The notes under the pieces are model-generated. The model ran no database searches and was not told where the DNA came from. It saw only the letters and a list, made by a program, of their open reading frames with translations. The position numbers were made by a program, and so were the translations under genes. From Bacteroidota bacterium (GTDB taxonomy: Bacteria; Bacteroidota; Bacteroidia; Chitinophagales; Saprospiraceae), in assembly GCA_963169325.1 (NCBI GenBank), contig CAUJEY010000297.1:1-39922 (forward strand): a stretch of 39,922 nt of DNA. Direction: 5' to 3'. Below are positions 13,931 to 23,568 of the stretch, piece by piece (position 1 is the stretch's first letter; the number at the start of each line of letters is the position of its first letter).

Positions 13931-16123
13931 ATGTCTCTTACCCGTTTCAACGCACTTCAAACCATTGAAAACCGCCTGGAACCACTGCCCGCAGAATTTG
14001 GCGACAGCGGAGTGGAAACCATTGCCTCTTATTTCGGCGAAAATGTTTTCGGCGATGAGGCCATGAAAAAATATTTGCCCGAAAACGCATACCTCAGCGT
14101 AAAAGCCGCCACGCAAAGCGGCCAGAAACTCGGCCGCGAAATCGCCGACGTAGTCGCAACCGGCATGAAAGAATGGGCGCAGGACAAAGGTTGTACGCAC
14201 TTTGCGCACTGGTTTCAGCCGCTCACCGGCAAAACCGCCGAAAAACACGACTCGTTTTTCACCATGACGCACGACGGCCGGGTGATTGAAGAGTTTACCG
14301 GCGGCGCACTGGTACAACAGGAACCCGATGGCTCCTCCTTCCCTTCGGGCGGCATGCGCAGTACCTTCGAAGCCCGCGGTTACACCGTTTGGGACCCCAG
14401 CAGCCCCGCATTCATTATGGAGGTCGGCGATGGCAAAACCCTCTGTATCCCAACCATTTTTGTGACTTACAGCGGCGAAGCGCAGGATTTTAAATTACCG
14501 CTGCTCCGCTCGCATGCCCTGCTCGACAAAGCCGCCGTACCGGTGTGTCAACTGTTCGACCCGAATGTAACCAAAGTAACGGCCACCTTGGGCTGGGAGC
14601 AGGAATACTTCGTGATCGACGACGCGCTGTTCAATGCCCGCCCCGACCTGCCGATGACCGGCCGTACCCTGTTGGGCCGCCCGGCCTCCAAACACCAGCA
14701 ACTGGAAGACCACTACTTCGGCTCCATCCCCGAACGTGTGTACCTGTTTATGCGCGACCTGGAAACGGAAAGTTATAAACTCGGCATCCCCGTGCGTACC
14801 CGCCACAACGAAGTAGCGCCGGCGCAATACGAAGTAGCGCCGATGTTTGAAGAAATAAACGTGGCCGTAGACCACAACCAACTGCTCATGGACCTCATGG
14901 ACCGCGTGGCGCGCCGGCACAAACTGCGCGTACTGCTCCACGAGAAGCCCTTTGCCGGCATCAACGGATCGGGCAAACACAACAACTGGAGCATGGGTAC
15001 CAACACCGGCGTTAACCTGCTTTCGCCCGGAAAAGAGCCGGGTAAAAACCTGCGCTTCCTCACCTTCTTCGTCAATACCATCATGGCGGTGTACAAATAC
15101 GCCGACGTGCTGCGCGCCAGCATCGCACATGCCGGCAACGACCACCGCCTTGGCGCCAATGAAGCCCCGCCGGCCATCATCTCGGTGTTTATCGGCGAAG
15201 CCATGACCAAGTTGTTCAACCAGATCGCCAACGGCAAAAAAACCGACGACGCCGCCGTAAAACGCGCTATCGACCTGATTGCCAAATTGCCGAACCTCGA
15301 ACTGGACAATACCGACCGCAACCGCACTTCGCCGTTCGCATTTACCGGAAATAAATTTGAAATCCGCGCCGTCGGTTCTTCGCAAAACTGCGCCGGCCCG
15401 ATGACCGTCATGAACACCATGATGGGCTTGCAACTGCTCGAATTCAAAAACGATGTGGACAAAGCCATGGCCAAAGGCGCCGAGAAAGACGAGGCCATCC
15501 TGATGGTGTTGAAAAACTACATCCGCAAATCGAAGGTGATCCTGTTCGAAGGAAACAACTATTCCGACGAATGGCGGGAAGAAGCGGCTACGCGCGGGCT
15601 CTCGAACCACACCAACACCCCGGAAGCGCTCGACGTATTAGGCACCAAACTGGCGCAGGATTTCTTCGGAAAATCCGGCGTGCTGAACAAAACGGAACTT
15701 GAAGCCTTCCTGGCGGTGCAATTGCACGGCTACTGCACCAAATTAGACATCGAGGCAAAAACCCTCGAAGATATGGTCAATTCCATCGTGATGCCGGCTG
15801 TGTTGCGCTATCAAACCGAACTGGCCGACAACATCGCGTCCATGAGAGACATCGGGCTGGAAGATGCCGTAGGGTATCAAAAAGAAACGCTCCAACGTAT
15901 TATAAAAGCCATCAGCACGATCAATGGAGGCCTTAAAAAAATGCACGAAGCACTCGAAAAAGTACACCATTCCGATGACCTGCGTAAAGAAGCCGATATC
16001 CTGTGCAACAGCGTAAAACCCGAAATGGAAACCATCCGCGCAGCGGTCGACGACCTGGAAGGCATTGTAGACGACCAATACTGGCCGCTGGTGAAATACC
16101 GCGAACTGTTGTTCGTACGGTAG
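13931..16123 (+). CDS. glnN: Type III glutamine synthetase
   Basis: This 730-residue cytoplasmic enzyme makes glutamine from glutamate, ammonia and ATP. Length and order fit GSIII, not the shorter types I and II. A GSIII-specific N-terminal region (about 1-170) precedes the catalytic domain, with TLGWEQEYFVID (glutamate/metal site) and NGSGKHNNWSMGTN (around residue 345, ammonia/ATP site). A GSIII C-terminal helical region closes the protein. No adenylylation system is adjacent. The start ATG at 13931 follows a long repeat-rich leader. Only one glutamine synthetase is seen in this window. Confidence 0.96.
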   Translation: MSLTRFNALQTIENRLEPLPAEFGDSGVETIASYFGENVFGDEAMKKYLPENAYLSVKAATQSGQKLGREIADVVATGMKEWAQDKGCTHFAHWFQPLTGKTAEKHDSFFTMTHDGRVIEEFTGGALVQQEPDGSSFPSGGMRSTFEARGYTVWDPSSPAFIMEVGDGKTLCIPTIFVTYSGEAQDFKLPLLRSHALLDKAAVPVCQLFDPNVTKVTATLGWEQEYFVIDDALFNARPDLPMTGRTLLGRPASKHQQLEDHYFGSIPERVYLFMRDLETESYKLGIPVRTRHNEVAPAQYEVAPMFEEINVAVDHNQLLMDLMDRVARRHKLRVLLHEKPFAGINGSGKHNNWSMGTNTGVNLLSPGKEPGKNLRFLTFFVNTIMAVYKYADVLRASIAHAGNDHRLGANEAPPAIISVFIGEAMTKLFNQIANGKKTDDAAVKRAIDLIAKLPNLELDNTDRNRTSPFAFTGNKFEIRAVGSSQNCAGPMTVMNTMMGLQLLEFKNDVDKAMAKGAEKDEAILMVLKNYIRKSKVILFEGNNYSDEWREEAATRGLSNHTNTPEALDVLGTKLAQDFFGKSGVLNKTELEAFLAVQLHGYCTKLDIEAKTLEDMVNSIVMPAVLRYQTELADNIASMRDIGLEDAVGYQKETLQRIIKAISTINGGLKKMHEALEKVHHSDDLRKEADILCNSVKPEMETIRAAVDDLEGIVDDQYWPLVKYRELLFVR

Positions 16124-16140
16124 TTGTAAAGAGTTTTTTG

Positions 16141-16217
16141 GCAGATTATATGATTGTTGATTTTTGATGTCACGGTACGCTCTACGCACATCAAAAATCA
16201 ACAATCATGTAATCTGC
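16141..16217. repeat. Palindromic intergenic repeat (copy 1), 30-bp arms
   Basis: The arms at 16141-16170 and 16188-16217 pair with one mismatch, around a 17-nt loop (CACGGTACGCTCTACGC). It begins 17 bp after the glnN stop and lies between convergent genes, so it may terminate both. The same element, with related loop and arm sequences, recurs at 31381-31562. Confidence 0.88.
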
Positions 16218-16261
16218 AATCTTAAATCATAATATCGATTAGTATCACCTTAATACTAGCC

Positions 16262-18229
16262 CTAAGGCTGACAAATGTTCAGCTGCCCGTTGATACAGTG
16301 CAGCACGCCCAGTAACTCGTTCAGGTGCGGTTGCACCGATATGTTCCCCAATGCCGTATTGGTCACCCGGAGCAACTCGTTGACATCCGGATCGGGCGCC
16401 AGGTAATGAATGATGACCGGCGGAATGGTGCAGCCGAACGTATCCAGTTTGCGGGTTCCGACCGCCGGCTTCAGCTTGGCAATGATGTTCAGTTTGAGCG
16501 CTTCCCCAAACAAGGGATTGATGATACGCCCGCCGGGATCGGTCGGATTGGTACCCGGCAAACAATCGGCGCCTACCGTGAAATTTTTAAAGACCAGGCC
16601 CTTCGGCACCGTGCCGGTGTGCGGCAACCATTGAACGACACATTCGGCTTTGCCGGTCGGGATGGTGACCGTGCTGTTGCTGACGCCGACCGTAATTGGC
16701 AGCACCGTTTCGATTAGTGGCGCCACATTTTTCGTAATAATTTGCACACAGCTGCTCGTATTCCGGCAATCGTCGGTGGCGGTAAAATGGCGCTCTACGA
16801 TACAAAACCATTCACAATCGCCGGAGGCATGCACGTCGTGGCGGCTGAAATCCAGCACGGGATCACAATTGTCGACGGCGGTAGCCATGCCGGTTTTAGC
16901 AACCGTGGTATCGCAAGTGACGGTGATATTGACCGGGCAGGTGATCACAGGCGATTTTTTATCCTCTACTTTGATGACATGCAAACAGGTGCTGCTGTTG
17001 CCGTGTACATCCAGCGCCGTCCAGGTTCTGTTGATGGTAAATTCATGGGCGCAGGAGCCGGCCACCGTCGCGTCGATATGACTGAGCGGCGTCAGGCCAC
17101 AGTTGTCGGTGGCAGCGGGTATCCCGACGGCGTTGGGCAACGTGGAGGCTTCACAGCTCACAGTCACGGCAGCCGGACAAGTTATAACGGGCTTTTCAAC
17201 ATCCTTCACCGTGACGGTAAACGTACAGGTTGCCGTATTACCCAATTGATCGGTTGCTTTGCAGGTCACGGTGGTGGTGCCCACCGGGAAAGTGCTGCCT
17301 GTAGGCGGATTGCAGGTGGCGGTAACCGGGCAATCGGCGCTTACAGTCGGCGTGTAGGTAGCCACGGCGCTACACTTGCCGGGTTCGTTATTGAGATTGA
17401 GCGCCGGGCTGCAGACAATTACAGGCGGGGTGGATACGAAACTGCCTTCTTTCAGGAAAATACCGGAGTCCAGAATGTGGTCGCCGGCATCGGCTACGCC
17501 GAGTTTGAAGCGGTATTTTTTACAAGGTTTTAAGTCAATTTTTGCCTGCAACACCTTTGTTTTACCGTCGTATTGCAAGGTGGTGGCGCCCGACATGTTT
17601 TGGTACAGCGTGTGATTGTCGATGCCCATGCAACTGGACGGCCCGACATTGTTGATCGAAACCGGCGTATTGGCGGTGCCAGGCACGATGGCGATGTTGC
17701 GATCGGTATAGGTGCCGCCGCCCGGATTCGGGCCGGAGACAAAAAAGCCGAATACGTCGTTGAACTGGGTGCAGTAATATTCTTCGTATTCTTCGGATGC
17801 GAATACATACTCGAAAGAAACCTGGTTGCCGATCGACTCCAGATCGAATTCGAGCATACAGGCATCATACGTGACATACGTCGGGATAAGGGCCGTGAGT
17901 ACCGCATTGCCGGGAGCGCCGTTGTTTACCGTAGCATTTCCGACATTGTTGGAATGCGCGGCGATGGACACGTTCCCGGAAGTCAGTAAAACGCCTTCGC
18001 GGATACCGACCTCATTGACGCCCGGGCCGGCGATAAAGGTGCCGGCAGCCCCGGTTGGGCAGTTCAGGGTGGCATTGGTAATGGTGACACCCGGGCCTAC
18101 CAATTTTGCCGCGAGGGTCGCGGCATTGGAACTGCTGGATACATTGAGTTGGGCGGAAGCAGAAATGGAACAGACGAGCACGAAGACCAGCCCGAAAAAG
18201 CCGGATTTCGTTAGAATATTATTTTTCAT
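16262..18229 (-). CDS. Secreted protein with anchor-L-like domain and HYR repeats
   Basis: This protein has about 655 residues. A signal peptide (ILTKSGFFGLVFVLVCSISASAQ) precedes a region like the choice-of-anchor L domain (LLTSGNV, ASEEYEEYYC, NDVFGFFVSG). Three HYR-type modules follow (repeats of PVITCP and DNCG/DNCD with paired cysteines), then an unassigned cysteine-containing tail. HYR domains are immunoglobulin-like and found in adhesive extracellular proteins. There is no recognisable type IX secretion C-terminal domain. The start at the ATG 18227-18229 places the signal peptide at the N-terminus; an upstream ATG 42 bp earlier is less likely. It lies 46 bp after a small secreted protein, probably in one operon. 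Confidence 0.8.
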   Translation of the reverse strand: MKNNILTKSGFFGLVFVLVCSISASAQLNVSSSSNAATLAAKLVGPGVTITNATLNCPTGAAGTFIAGPGVNEVGIREGVLLTSGNVSIAAHSNNVGNATVNNGAPGNAVLTALIPTYVTYDACMLEFDLESIGNQVSFEYVFASEEYEEYYCTQFNDVFGFFVSGPNPGGGTYTDRNIAIVPGTANTPVSINNVGPSSCMGIDNHTLYQNMSGATTLQYDGKTKVLQAKIDLKPCKKYRFKLGVADAGDHILDSGIFLKEGSFVSTPPVIVCSPALNLNNEPGKCSAVATYTPTVSADCPVTATCNPPTGSTFPVGTTTVTCKATDQLGNTATCTFTVTVKDVEKPVITCPAAVTVSCEASTLPNAVGIPAATDNCGLTPLSHIDATVAGSCAHEFTINRTWTALDVHGNSSTCLHVIKVEDKKSPVITCPVNITVTCDTTVAKTGMATAVDNCDPVLDFSRHDVHASGDCEWFCIVERHFTATDDCRNTSSCVQIITKNVAPLIETVLPITVGVSNSTVTIPTGKAECVVQWLPHTGTVPKGLVFKNFTVGADCLPGTNPTDPGGRIINPLFGEALKLNIIAKLKPAVGTRKLDTFGCTIPPVIIHYLAPDPDVNELLRVTNTALGNISVQPHLNELLGVLHCINGQLNICQP

Positions 18230-18275
18230 TTTGGAAAGGTTCGTTTGTAATCGGTTAATAGATGGGTACAATAGT

Positions 18276-18641
18276 TTACTGTTTGGGGAGTTGCGCCAAA
18301 TAGTCGTTCCACTCCTTGACGCCCCAGGTTGGATTCATCCGGGTTTTAAGCAGCACCTCGGCCGTGCGTTTTTCATAATTCACCTGAAATGAAACCAACT
18401 CCGTCGTCCAGTTGCTGAAAAAAGCATCCGCTTTCTCTTTGGAGGCGAAATTCATGGGCTTGATATCCAATTCAAACAGGTAGGAAAATGGCGCTTTGGT
18501 ATCCAAAGCAAGCATCTTGGTCGTTTTGTCGTAGGTCGCCTTTGAGGTGGCCTGTGCGTTCAGGTGCATGGCGCTGGTCAGACCCAACACGAGTGCAAAG
18601 ACCAGAAGCCCTTTTGTTGAAAAATTGACATGTTTTTGCAT
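18276..18641 (-). CDS. Small secreted protein of unknown function
   Basis: This 121-residue protein has a clear signal peptide (GLLVFALVLGLTSAMHLNAQA, cleavage near residue 31). The mature part of about 90 residues has no cysteine and alternates charged strands (KATYDKTTKMLALD, VNYEKRTAEVLL). No family was recognised. It sits directly upstream of the HYR-repeat protein on the same strand, so the two may be made together. The 223-bp gap to the divergent gene at 18865 holds no recognised element apart from AT-rich stretches; no exact TAnnTTTG box is visible there. Confidence 0.72.
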   Translation of the reverse strand: MQKHVNFSTKGLLVFALVLGLTSAMHLNAQATSKATYDKTTKMLALDTKAPFSYLFELDIKPMNFASKEKADAFFSNWTTELVSFQVNYEKRTAEVLLKTRMNPTWGVKEWNDYLAQLPKQ

Positions 18642-18864
18642 AGTGTATTCGATTTTTTAAAAAATAGGTGAAAAAACAAGAGGATTAGGTTGGATGATCT
18701 TTGGGGTTGTATCGTTTACCCGGATTAAGTCGCGACACACACAACAAAATCAAAAAAGGGCCAGGATTTTCGCAATCCTCCGGTATACCCTTTTGTTTTC
18801 CGTTCAAAATTGAAATTTTCCTTTCCTTTACCCCCTTTCCAACCATACCGGGATTTTCCTGCTG

Positions 18865-19944
18865 ATGAAACCTGTTGATGATATTACTGCCCGCTTACCC
18901 TCGTCGAAAACTATCCGGCGCGGTATCCAGGGATTTATTTTTTTCTCCGCTATCGGCACCCTGCTGAGTTTTTGGTGGAAACGCCCGGCCGGGCTGACCG
19001 AGATGCTCGCCCTGATCGACTGGCGTTTTATGGCGTTGCTACTGCCGCTAATTGCGCTGGATTATTGGCTGGGTGGATACCGCTACCGGCTTTATTTTGA
19101 CGGTAAAATTTTTCCAAATGTTTCGCTGTGGGACTGCATGCGCTCCAATTGGGCGAATATGTTCATGGGGGCGGCTACGCCCTTTCAAACCGGCGGCGGG
19201 CCTGCGCAGATGTTTGTACTTTGGCGCAAAGGGGTGTCCGTTACCGATTCGATCCTGGTATCGATTGTAAATTTTGCGGCAACCCTGGTCTTTTTTATGC
19301 TTTCCAGTATTGCTGCCCTGTACTGGATTCCACCGGGCTTGCTCGGGGCGGGTTTTACCCCTGTTTTTCAAACGGCCTTCATGGTCGTTGGCGCTATTGC
19401 CGGCATGGTACTGCTCTTGCTTTTTTTTCCTTTTGCCGGCCATTTTCTGATTAGCAAAACACTGATGTTTATCCCGCTTCGGGGCGGCCGATTGCTTAAA
19501 GGACGCGATCGGCTGCTGTTGAAACTGGAGCGGGAAATAGAGCAGTTTGGGAGCGGTTTCCGGAGTATCGTCAAACGCGCGAAAGGAAAGCTGATCATAA
19601 CGGTTATCACCACCATTCTCCTGTTCTCCGGCAAATACGTTATGGGATATGTGGTAGTCCGGGCTTTGGGCCAGTCGGTGCCCTTCGATCTTTTTTTTGG
19701 TTTGCAGATCGTTCAGCTCCTGATGATTTATTTTGCGCCTACCCCGGGCGCTTCCGGGTTGGCGGAGGTTTCGGCTTCGTGGTTGATGGGCAAGCTGATT
19801 CCGGCCGAGCTATTGGTGGTTTATGTCATCTTGTGGCGTTTTTCAACAACTATTATCGGCGCTGTTATTGGCGGATTTGTGCTGCTTAAAGAACTGGGAA
19901 CGGACAAAATGCAGGCGCCGGCGACCACAACCCTGCCGGAATAG
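18865..19944 (+). CDS. UPF0104/LPG-synthase-type integral membrane protein (flippase-like)
   Basis: This 359-residue protein has about eight hydrophobic segments and the pattern of the lysylphosphatidylglycerol synthase TM region/UPF0104 family (YbhN, AglD). Family-like motifs include FMGAATPFQTGGGPAQMFVL and APTPGASGLAEVS. There is no aminoacyl-transferase domain, so it is not MprF. Members are suspected lipid or lipid-linked substrate transporters. It opens a run of six genes (18865-25968) with an 18-bp gap to the first GMC gene. The substrate is not known. Confidence 0.82.
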   Translation: MKPVDDITARLPSSKTIRRGIQGFIFFSAIGTLLSFWWKRPAGLTEMLALIDWRFMALLLPLIALDYWLGGYRYRLYFDGKIFPNVSLWDCMRSNWANMFMGAATPFQTGGGPAQMFVLWRKGVSVTDSILVSIVNFAATLVFFMLSSIAALYWIPPGLLGAGFTPVFQTAFMVVGAIAGMVLLLLFFPFAGHFLISKTLMFIPLRGGRLLKGRDRLLLKLEREIEQFGSGFRSIVKRAKGKLIITVITTILLFSGKYVMGYVVVRALGQSVPFDLFFGLQIVQLLMIYFAPTPGASGLAEVSASWLMGKLIPAELLVVYVILWRFSTTIIGAVIGGFVLLKELGTDKMQAPATTTLPE

Positions 19945-19962
19945 TCGATTCCCGACCTGCTT

Positions 19963-21501
19963 ATGAAAAAGGATAAAAAAAAATATGATGCCATCGTGAT
20001 CGGCTCCGGTTTCGGGGGGGCCATGACGGCATACCAACTTGTTCGGGCCGGCATGCAAGTGTTGATGCTGGAGCGCGGCGATTGGGTGCCACGCGGACCC
20101 GAAAACTGGGGCATTCAAGGCTCCGTTGATCTGACGCCCCACTATGATAAAAGCTCGCCAGTGCGGGTGGTTTCCGGCGGAAACAAAAAAGTGATGGGTT
20201 TGTATTCCTGCGTAGGCGGACCTTCCGTTTTTTACGGTGGCGTATCCTTCCGTTTCCGCGAACGCGATTTCGAACCCGATGCGGAAATCTCCGGCAATTC
20301 CGGCGCCGAATGGCCGATGCGATACCGCGATCTGGAACCGTATTATGCCCTCGCCGAAAACATACTGAACATCTCCGGCGAGGCGGGTATCGACCCCACC
20401 GAGCCGCCGCGCAGTATACCTTTTCCGCAGGGGCCCGGGCCGCTGGCAAATATTTCCCAACAGGTAAAAAAAGGCGCGGAGCAGCTGGGGCTGCGGCCGT
20501 TTCAATTGCCCCTGGCTATAAACTATGCGGATACAAGCCGCAACAATTGTGTGCATTGCACCACTTGCGATACGTATGCCTGCGCCATTGGGGCTAAAAA
20601 CGACCTCGCTACCATGGTGTTGCCTGATCTGATCGAACGCGGCCTGACCCTGAAAGCCAACACGGTTGCGACGCGTCTGCATGCCGAAAAAGGACGTATC
20701 CAATACGTCGAATGTGTGGATAAAATAACCGGCGAACGGCTGCAATATGAAGCGGAACGGGTCATTCTTTCCGCCGGCGCGCTGGCCTCGCCCCAACTGC
20801 TGCTGGCATCAGGATTGCAGGAATTGAACTCCGGCGGAAACGTAATCGGCCGGTACCTCATGCGGCATGTGAATGCCATTATTTTCGGCATTTTCCCCGG
20901 CCAGGCCGATAAAGAAAACCGGTTTCACAAACAACTGGCCATCCTCGATTATTACTTCGGCCACCCCGGCAGCGCTTTGGGGAAATTGGGGAGCCTTCAA
21001 CAAATGCCGACACCGCCCAAGGGATTGGTGCAAAATGCGATTCCGGGCGTGCTGGGCAAATTGTTGAGCCAGGGTGTTCCACTGCTAACCGGCCTGCTGG
21101 CTATTGCAGAGGATCAGCCGCAATTTTCCAACCAGCTCACGATAAGCCCGGATCAAAAAGACGCTTTCGGTTTGCCGCAGGCAGTGATCAGTCACCGGTA
21201 TTCCGAAAGAGATTTGGCAGCGCTGGGCGTACTGGCCCGGGAGGCAAAAAAAATTTTAAGCCACTCGGGCGCTTTGACGCACTATGTACACCACATTCGC
21301 ACCTTTTCTCATGCCGTCGGGACGGTTCGAATGGGTGCCGACCCCAATACTTCGGCCCTCGACGAATACTGCCGGTTTCGGGGAGTTGACAATTTATTCG
21401 TCGTGGACGGCAGTTTTATGCCAACCTCGGCTGCCCTGAATCCCAGTTTGACCATTTCGGCCAATGCCCTCCGCGTAGGGGAATGGATTAGTAAAATTTA
21501 G
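19963..21501 (+). CDS. GMC-family flavoprotein oxidoreductase with a cysteine cluster (first)
   Basis: This 512-residue protein has the FAD-binding motif GSGFGG (15-20), the GMC C-terminal SHAVGTVRMG with the likely catalytic His, and VVDGSFMPTSAALNPSLT. A cysteine-rich stretch NNCVHCTTCDTYACAIGAK (Cys196, 199, 202, 207) resembles the iron-sulfur loop of FAD-dependent glucose dehydrogenase and gluconate 2-dehydrogenase large subunits. It likely oxidises an alcohol or sugar and passes electrons through an Fe-S centre. The cluster is inferred. No signal peptide is visible, so export would need a partner. The substrate is unknown. Confidence 0.85.
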   Translation: MKKDKKKYDAIVIGSGFGGAMTAYQLVRAGMQVLMLERGDWVPRGPENWGIQGSVDLTPHYDKSSPVRVVSGGNKKVMGLYSCVGGPSVFYGGVSFRFRERDFEPDAEISGNSGAEWPMRYRDLEPYYALAENILNISGEAGIDPTEPPRSIPFPQGPGPLANISQQVKKGAEQLGLRPFQLPLAINYADTSRNNCVHCTTCDTYACAIGAKNDLATMVLPDLIERGLTLKANTVATRLHAEKGRIQYVECVDKITGERLQYEAERVILSAGALASPQLLLASGLQELNSGGNVIGRYLMRHVNAIIFGIFPGQADKENRFHKQLAILDYYFGHPGSALGKLGSLQQMPTPPKGLVQNAIPGVLGKLLSQGVPLLTGLLAIAEDQPQFSNQLTISPDQKDAFGLPQAVISHRYSERDLAALGVLAREAKKILSHSGALTHYVHHIRTFSHAVGTVRMGADPNTSALDEYCRFRGVDNLFVVDGSFMPTSAALNPSLTISANALRVGEWISKI

Positions 21502-21562
21502 TTTGAAGTTCGAGGTTCAAAGTTTGAAGTTAACCCTGATCAAAAATATTAACAAAGCCGCC

Positions 21563-22552
21563 ATGACATTCCGAACAATTGAACCGGGCCGGCCGCTGCG
21601 CCTCGCGTTTTTGGGCTGCGGTGGGGTAACCCGAAAGCACAGCAAAACGTTGAAGCGTTTCCCGGACGTGAAATGCTACTATGCCAGTCGAACGGCGGAG
21701 AAGGCGGAAATCTTTTGCCGGGAATGGAAGGGGAGTGGTTGGTTCGGCTCTTACCAAAGCGCCATTGAATCGGCCGAAATTGATGTCATTTTTGTTGCCA
21801 CGCCCCCGGACAGCCATTTGGACCTGACCCTGCAAGCCATCGCTGCGGGGAAACACGTGATCGTGGAAAAACCGCCTTTTTTTCATGCATCCGATTTCGA
21901 TTTGATTGAATCGGAGCGCCAAAAAACAGGCGTTCAGGTGATGGTTGCAGAAAATTATTTTTACAAACCACTCCTGCAAACCCTGCGGCAGCTACTCGGA
22001 ACGGATGTGATCGGCGATATAAAATTTATGTTTTTTAACGCCACCAAAACCCAAAAAACGGGAGACTGGAGAGACGAAGCAGGCCAAGCCGGTGGCGGCG
22101 CCCTTTTTGAAGGCGGCATTCACTGGGTAAACTTCCTGGCGAATCTGGGACTGACCGTCCGGTCTGTCCGTGGATTTCAGCCGGGGCCTCCTTCCGCGTT
22201 AGAAAGAAGTTTCCAAATGGTCGTTTCTTATGAGGAAGGCCCGGTTGGCACCCTGCTGTATTCCTGGGAAATAAACACCTTGTTCAAAGGGCTTCGCCTG
22301 TCGCGGATATACGGCACGGAGGGCTCCATTACAATGGAATCAAACGGCGTTTTTATTTTTGTCCGGGGGAAAAAATGGCGCTTCCTGCTGCTCCCGGGTT
22401 TGTCGGATATTGTCGGCTCAAAAGCAATGTTTACCGATTTTTTTCAGGCCCTTCGAACCGGAAAAGAACCGGCATTTACCCTGGCTTTGGCAAAACGCGA
22501 TTTGGAACTGATTGAAATGGCTTACGACGATGCGCGGTTTTTGCAGAAATAA
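21563..22552 (+). CDS. Gfo/Idh/MocA family oxidoreductase
   Basis: This 329-residue protein has an N-terminal Rossmann fold (LAFLGCGGVTRKHSKTL), the family EKP motif in VIVEKPPFF, and a C-terminal beta-sheet domain with GGALFEGGIHWVNF. It is NAD(P)-dependent and acts on sugars or related polyols. The ATG at 21563 was chosen. An earlier in-frame ATG at 21503 would add 20 residues encoded by a low-complexity GTTTGAAGTT-type repeat, which looks non-coding. It lies between two GMC genes, consistent with a redox step on a carbohydrate-like compound. Confidence 0.87.
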   Translation: MTFRTIEPGRPLRLAFLGCGGVTRKHSKTLKRFPDVKCYYASRTAEKAEIFCREWKGSGWFGSYQSAIESAEIDVIFVATPPDSHLDLTLQAIAAGKHVIVEKPPFFHASDFDLIESERQKTGVQVMVAENYFYKPLLQTLRQLLGTDVIGDIKFMFFNATKTQKTGDWRDEAGQAGGGALFEGGIHWVNFLANLGLTVRSVRGFQPGPPSALERSFQMVVSYEEGPVGTLLYSWEINTLFKGLRLSRIYGTEGSITMESNGVFIFVRGKKWRFLLLPGLSDIVGSKAMFTDFFQALRTGKEPAFTLALAKRDLELIEMAYDDARFLQK

Positions 22553-22584
22553 AAATTTCTTAATATCAATATCAACACTATAAA

Positions 22585-23415
22585 ATGGAATTTCTGATTG
22601 CAATCATTACCGGGCTTTTAGCCGGCCTGCACACTTCCACCTGGGGCATGTACAAAGACTCTCCGCATGAAGGTTTTACCTGGCCCAGGTATTTCCGTAG
22701 TATGATCGTCAGCGCCATTTACGCGCCCATTATTTGGCAACTCACCGGTTTGCAGGTCTTAACGGCTTCGGGCATTTTTTTACTGTGGGGTTCCACTTAT
22801 CTGGCCGAACGCGTAACCCTTGAAATCTGGAAGACTTTTCTCCGGACGCAGGACCAATCCAAATTTTTTATCCCCATGCAATTGAGTGTTTTCGGGCGCG
22901 TGGTGGAAAGCAAACGCGACCGCTACATCGCCGCTTTTTTCTATGTAGGCGCTATTCTGCTGGTGGGCTGGGGTTTGATTTCGCTTTGGGGCCTGTATAA
23001 AAGCGGCGGCCTCTCCTGGAATCCTTACGTCATTCTGCTTTTTCTGAGCGTCGGCGGTTGGATATCCGCCTTTGGTGGGGCCTGGAAAGATGCCCCGTTG
23101 GAAGGGTTTGAGTGGTTTAAGTTCTTTCGCAGTCCGGCCGTCGCCTATTTTTGGGGTTGGGTGGCAGCCAACCTGACCGACCATTTTGTGGTTATCACGC
23201 TGTGCAGCATCGGGTTTACGATTGCCATGATTGAAACCTACAAGACTTTTTTCTTTCCAAGCCGCCCGCGCGGCAAATTCCAGGGCAAGCCGATTTTGTA
23301 TCCGGAGATGCTCCAGAAACGGCAGTATTTTATTCCTGCGTTTGTGGTGTGCTGGTTGTATGTGATTGTTGCAGGCGTATTGGCCTTTTTAGGGCCTCAT
23401 AGCGGTTTGGTGTAA
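22585..23415 (+). CDS. Unassigned membrane protein with an internal duplication
   Basis: This 276-residue protein has about seven hydrophobic segments. Two 43-residue blocks align without gaps. Residues 13-55 contain GMYKDSPHEGFTWPRYFRS and residues 157-199 contain GAWKDAPLEGFEWFKFFRS, each followed by a hydrophobic segment and LT. A weaker echo follows (IWKTFLR and TYKTFFF). The pattern K-D-x-P-x-E-G-F-x-W-x-x-x-F-R-S is the core. I do not recognise a family. Its place between oxidoreductase genes, 32 bp after the Gfo/Idh gene, suggests it anchors or serves the redox enzymes; this is inference. Confidence 0.78.
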   Translation: MEFLIAIITGLLAGLHTSTWGMYKDSPHEGFTWPRYFRSMIVSAIYAPIIWQLTGLQVLTASGIFLLWGSTYLAERVTLEIWKTFLRTQDQSKFFIPMQLSVFGRVVESKRDRYIAAFFYVGAILLVGWGLISLWGLYKSGGLSWNPYVILLFLSVGGWISAFGGAWKDAPLEGFEWFKFFRSPAVAYFWGWVAANLTDHFVVITLCSIGFTIAMIETYKTFFFPSRPRGKFQGKPILYPEMLQKRQYFIPAFVVCWLYVIVAGVLAFLGPHSGLV

Positions 23416-23417
23416 AG

Positions 23418-23519
23418 GGATTTACGATTGCCGAATTACGATTGACGATTTGGGGATTGTGGGATATGATAGTTGAGTTGTTTCTCGTCAATCGTAAATC
23501 CAAAATCGTAAATCGTAAA
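23418..23519. repeat. ATTTACGATT-type inverted repeat within the oxidoreductase run
   Basis: GGATTTACGATTG (23418-23430) pairs with CAATCGTAAATCC (23489-23501). Further copies of TTACGATT and AATCGTAAAT lie inside and outside these arms. It occupies most of the 153-bp gap before the second GMC gene and is the only sizable gap in the run. A TACCTTAG sequence near 23530 is a weak -7 candidate, so the last two genes may have their own promoter. Confidence 0.75.
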
Positions 23520-23568
23520 TTCATTTTCTACCTTAGCCCGGCTTTAATTTATCAACTTTTATCCAATT

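Noticed and set aside
16262-18229. Type IX secretion C-terminal domain on the HYR-repeat protein
   Set aside because: The C-terminus ends in LHCINGQLNICQP without the usual strand pattern or terminal motif of such domains.
21503-21562. 20-residue extension of the Gfo/Idh protein
   Set aside because: It would be encoded by GTTTGAAGTT-type low-complexity repeat, and the Rossmann motif is well placed from the ATG at 21563.
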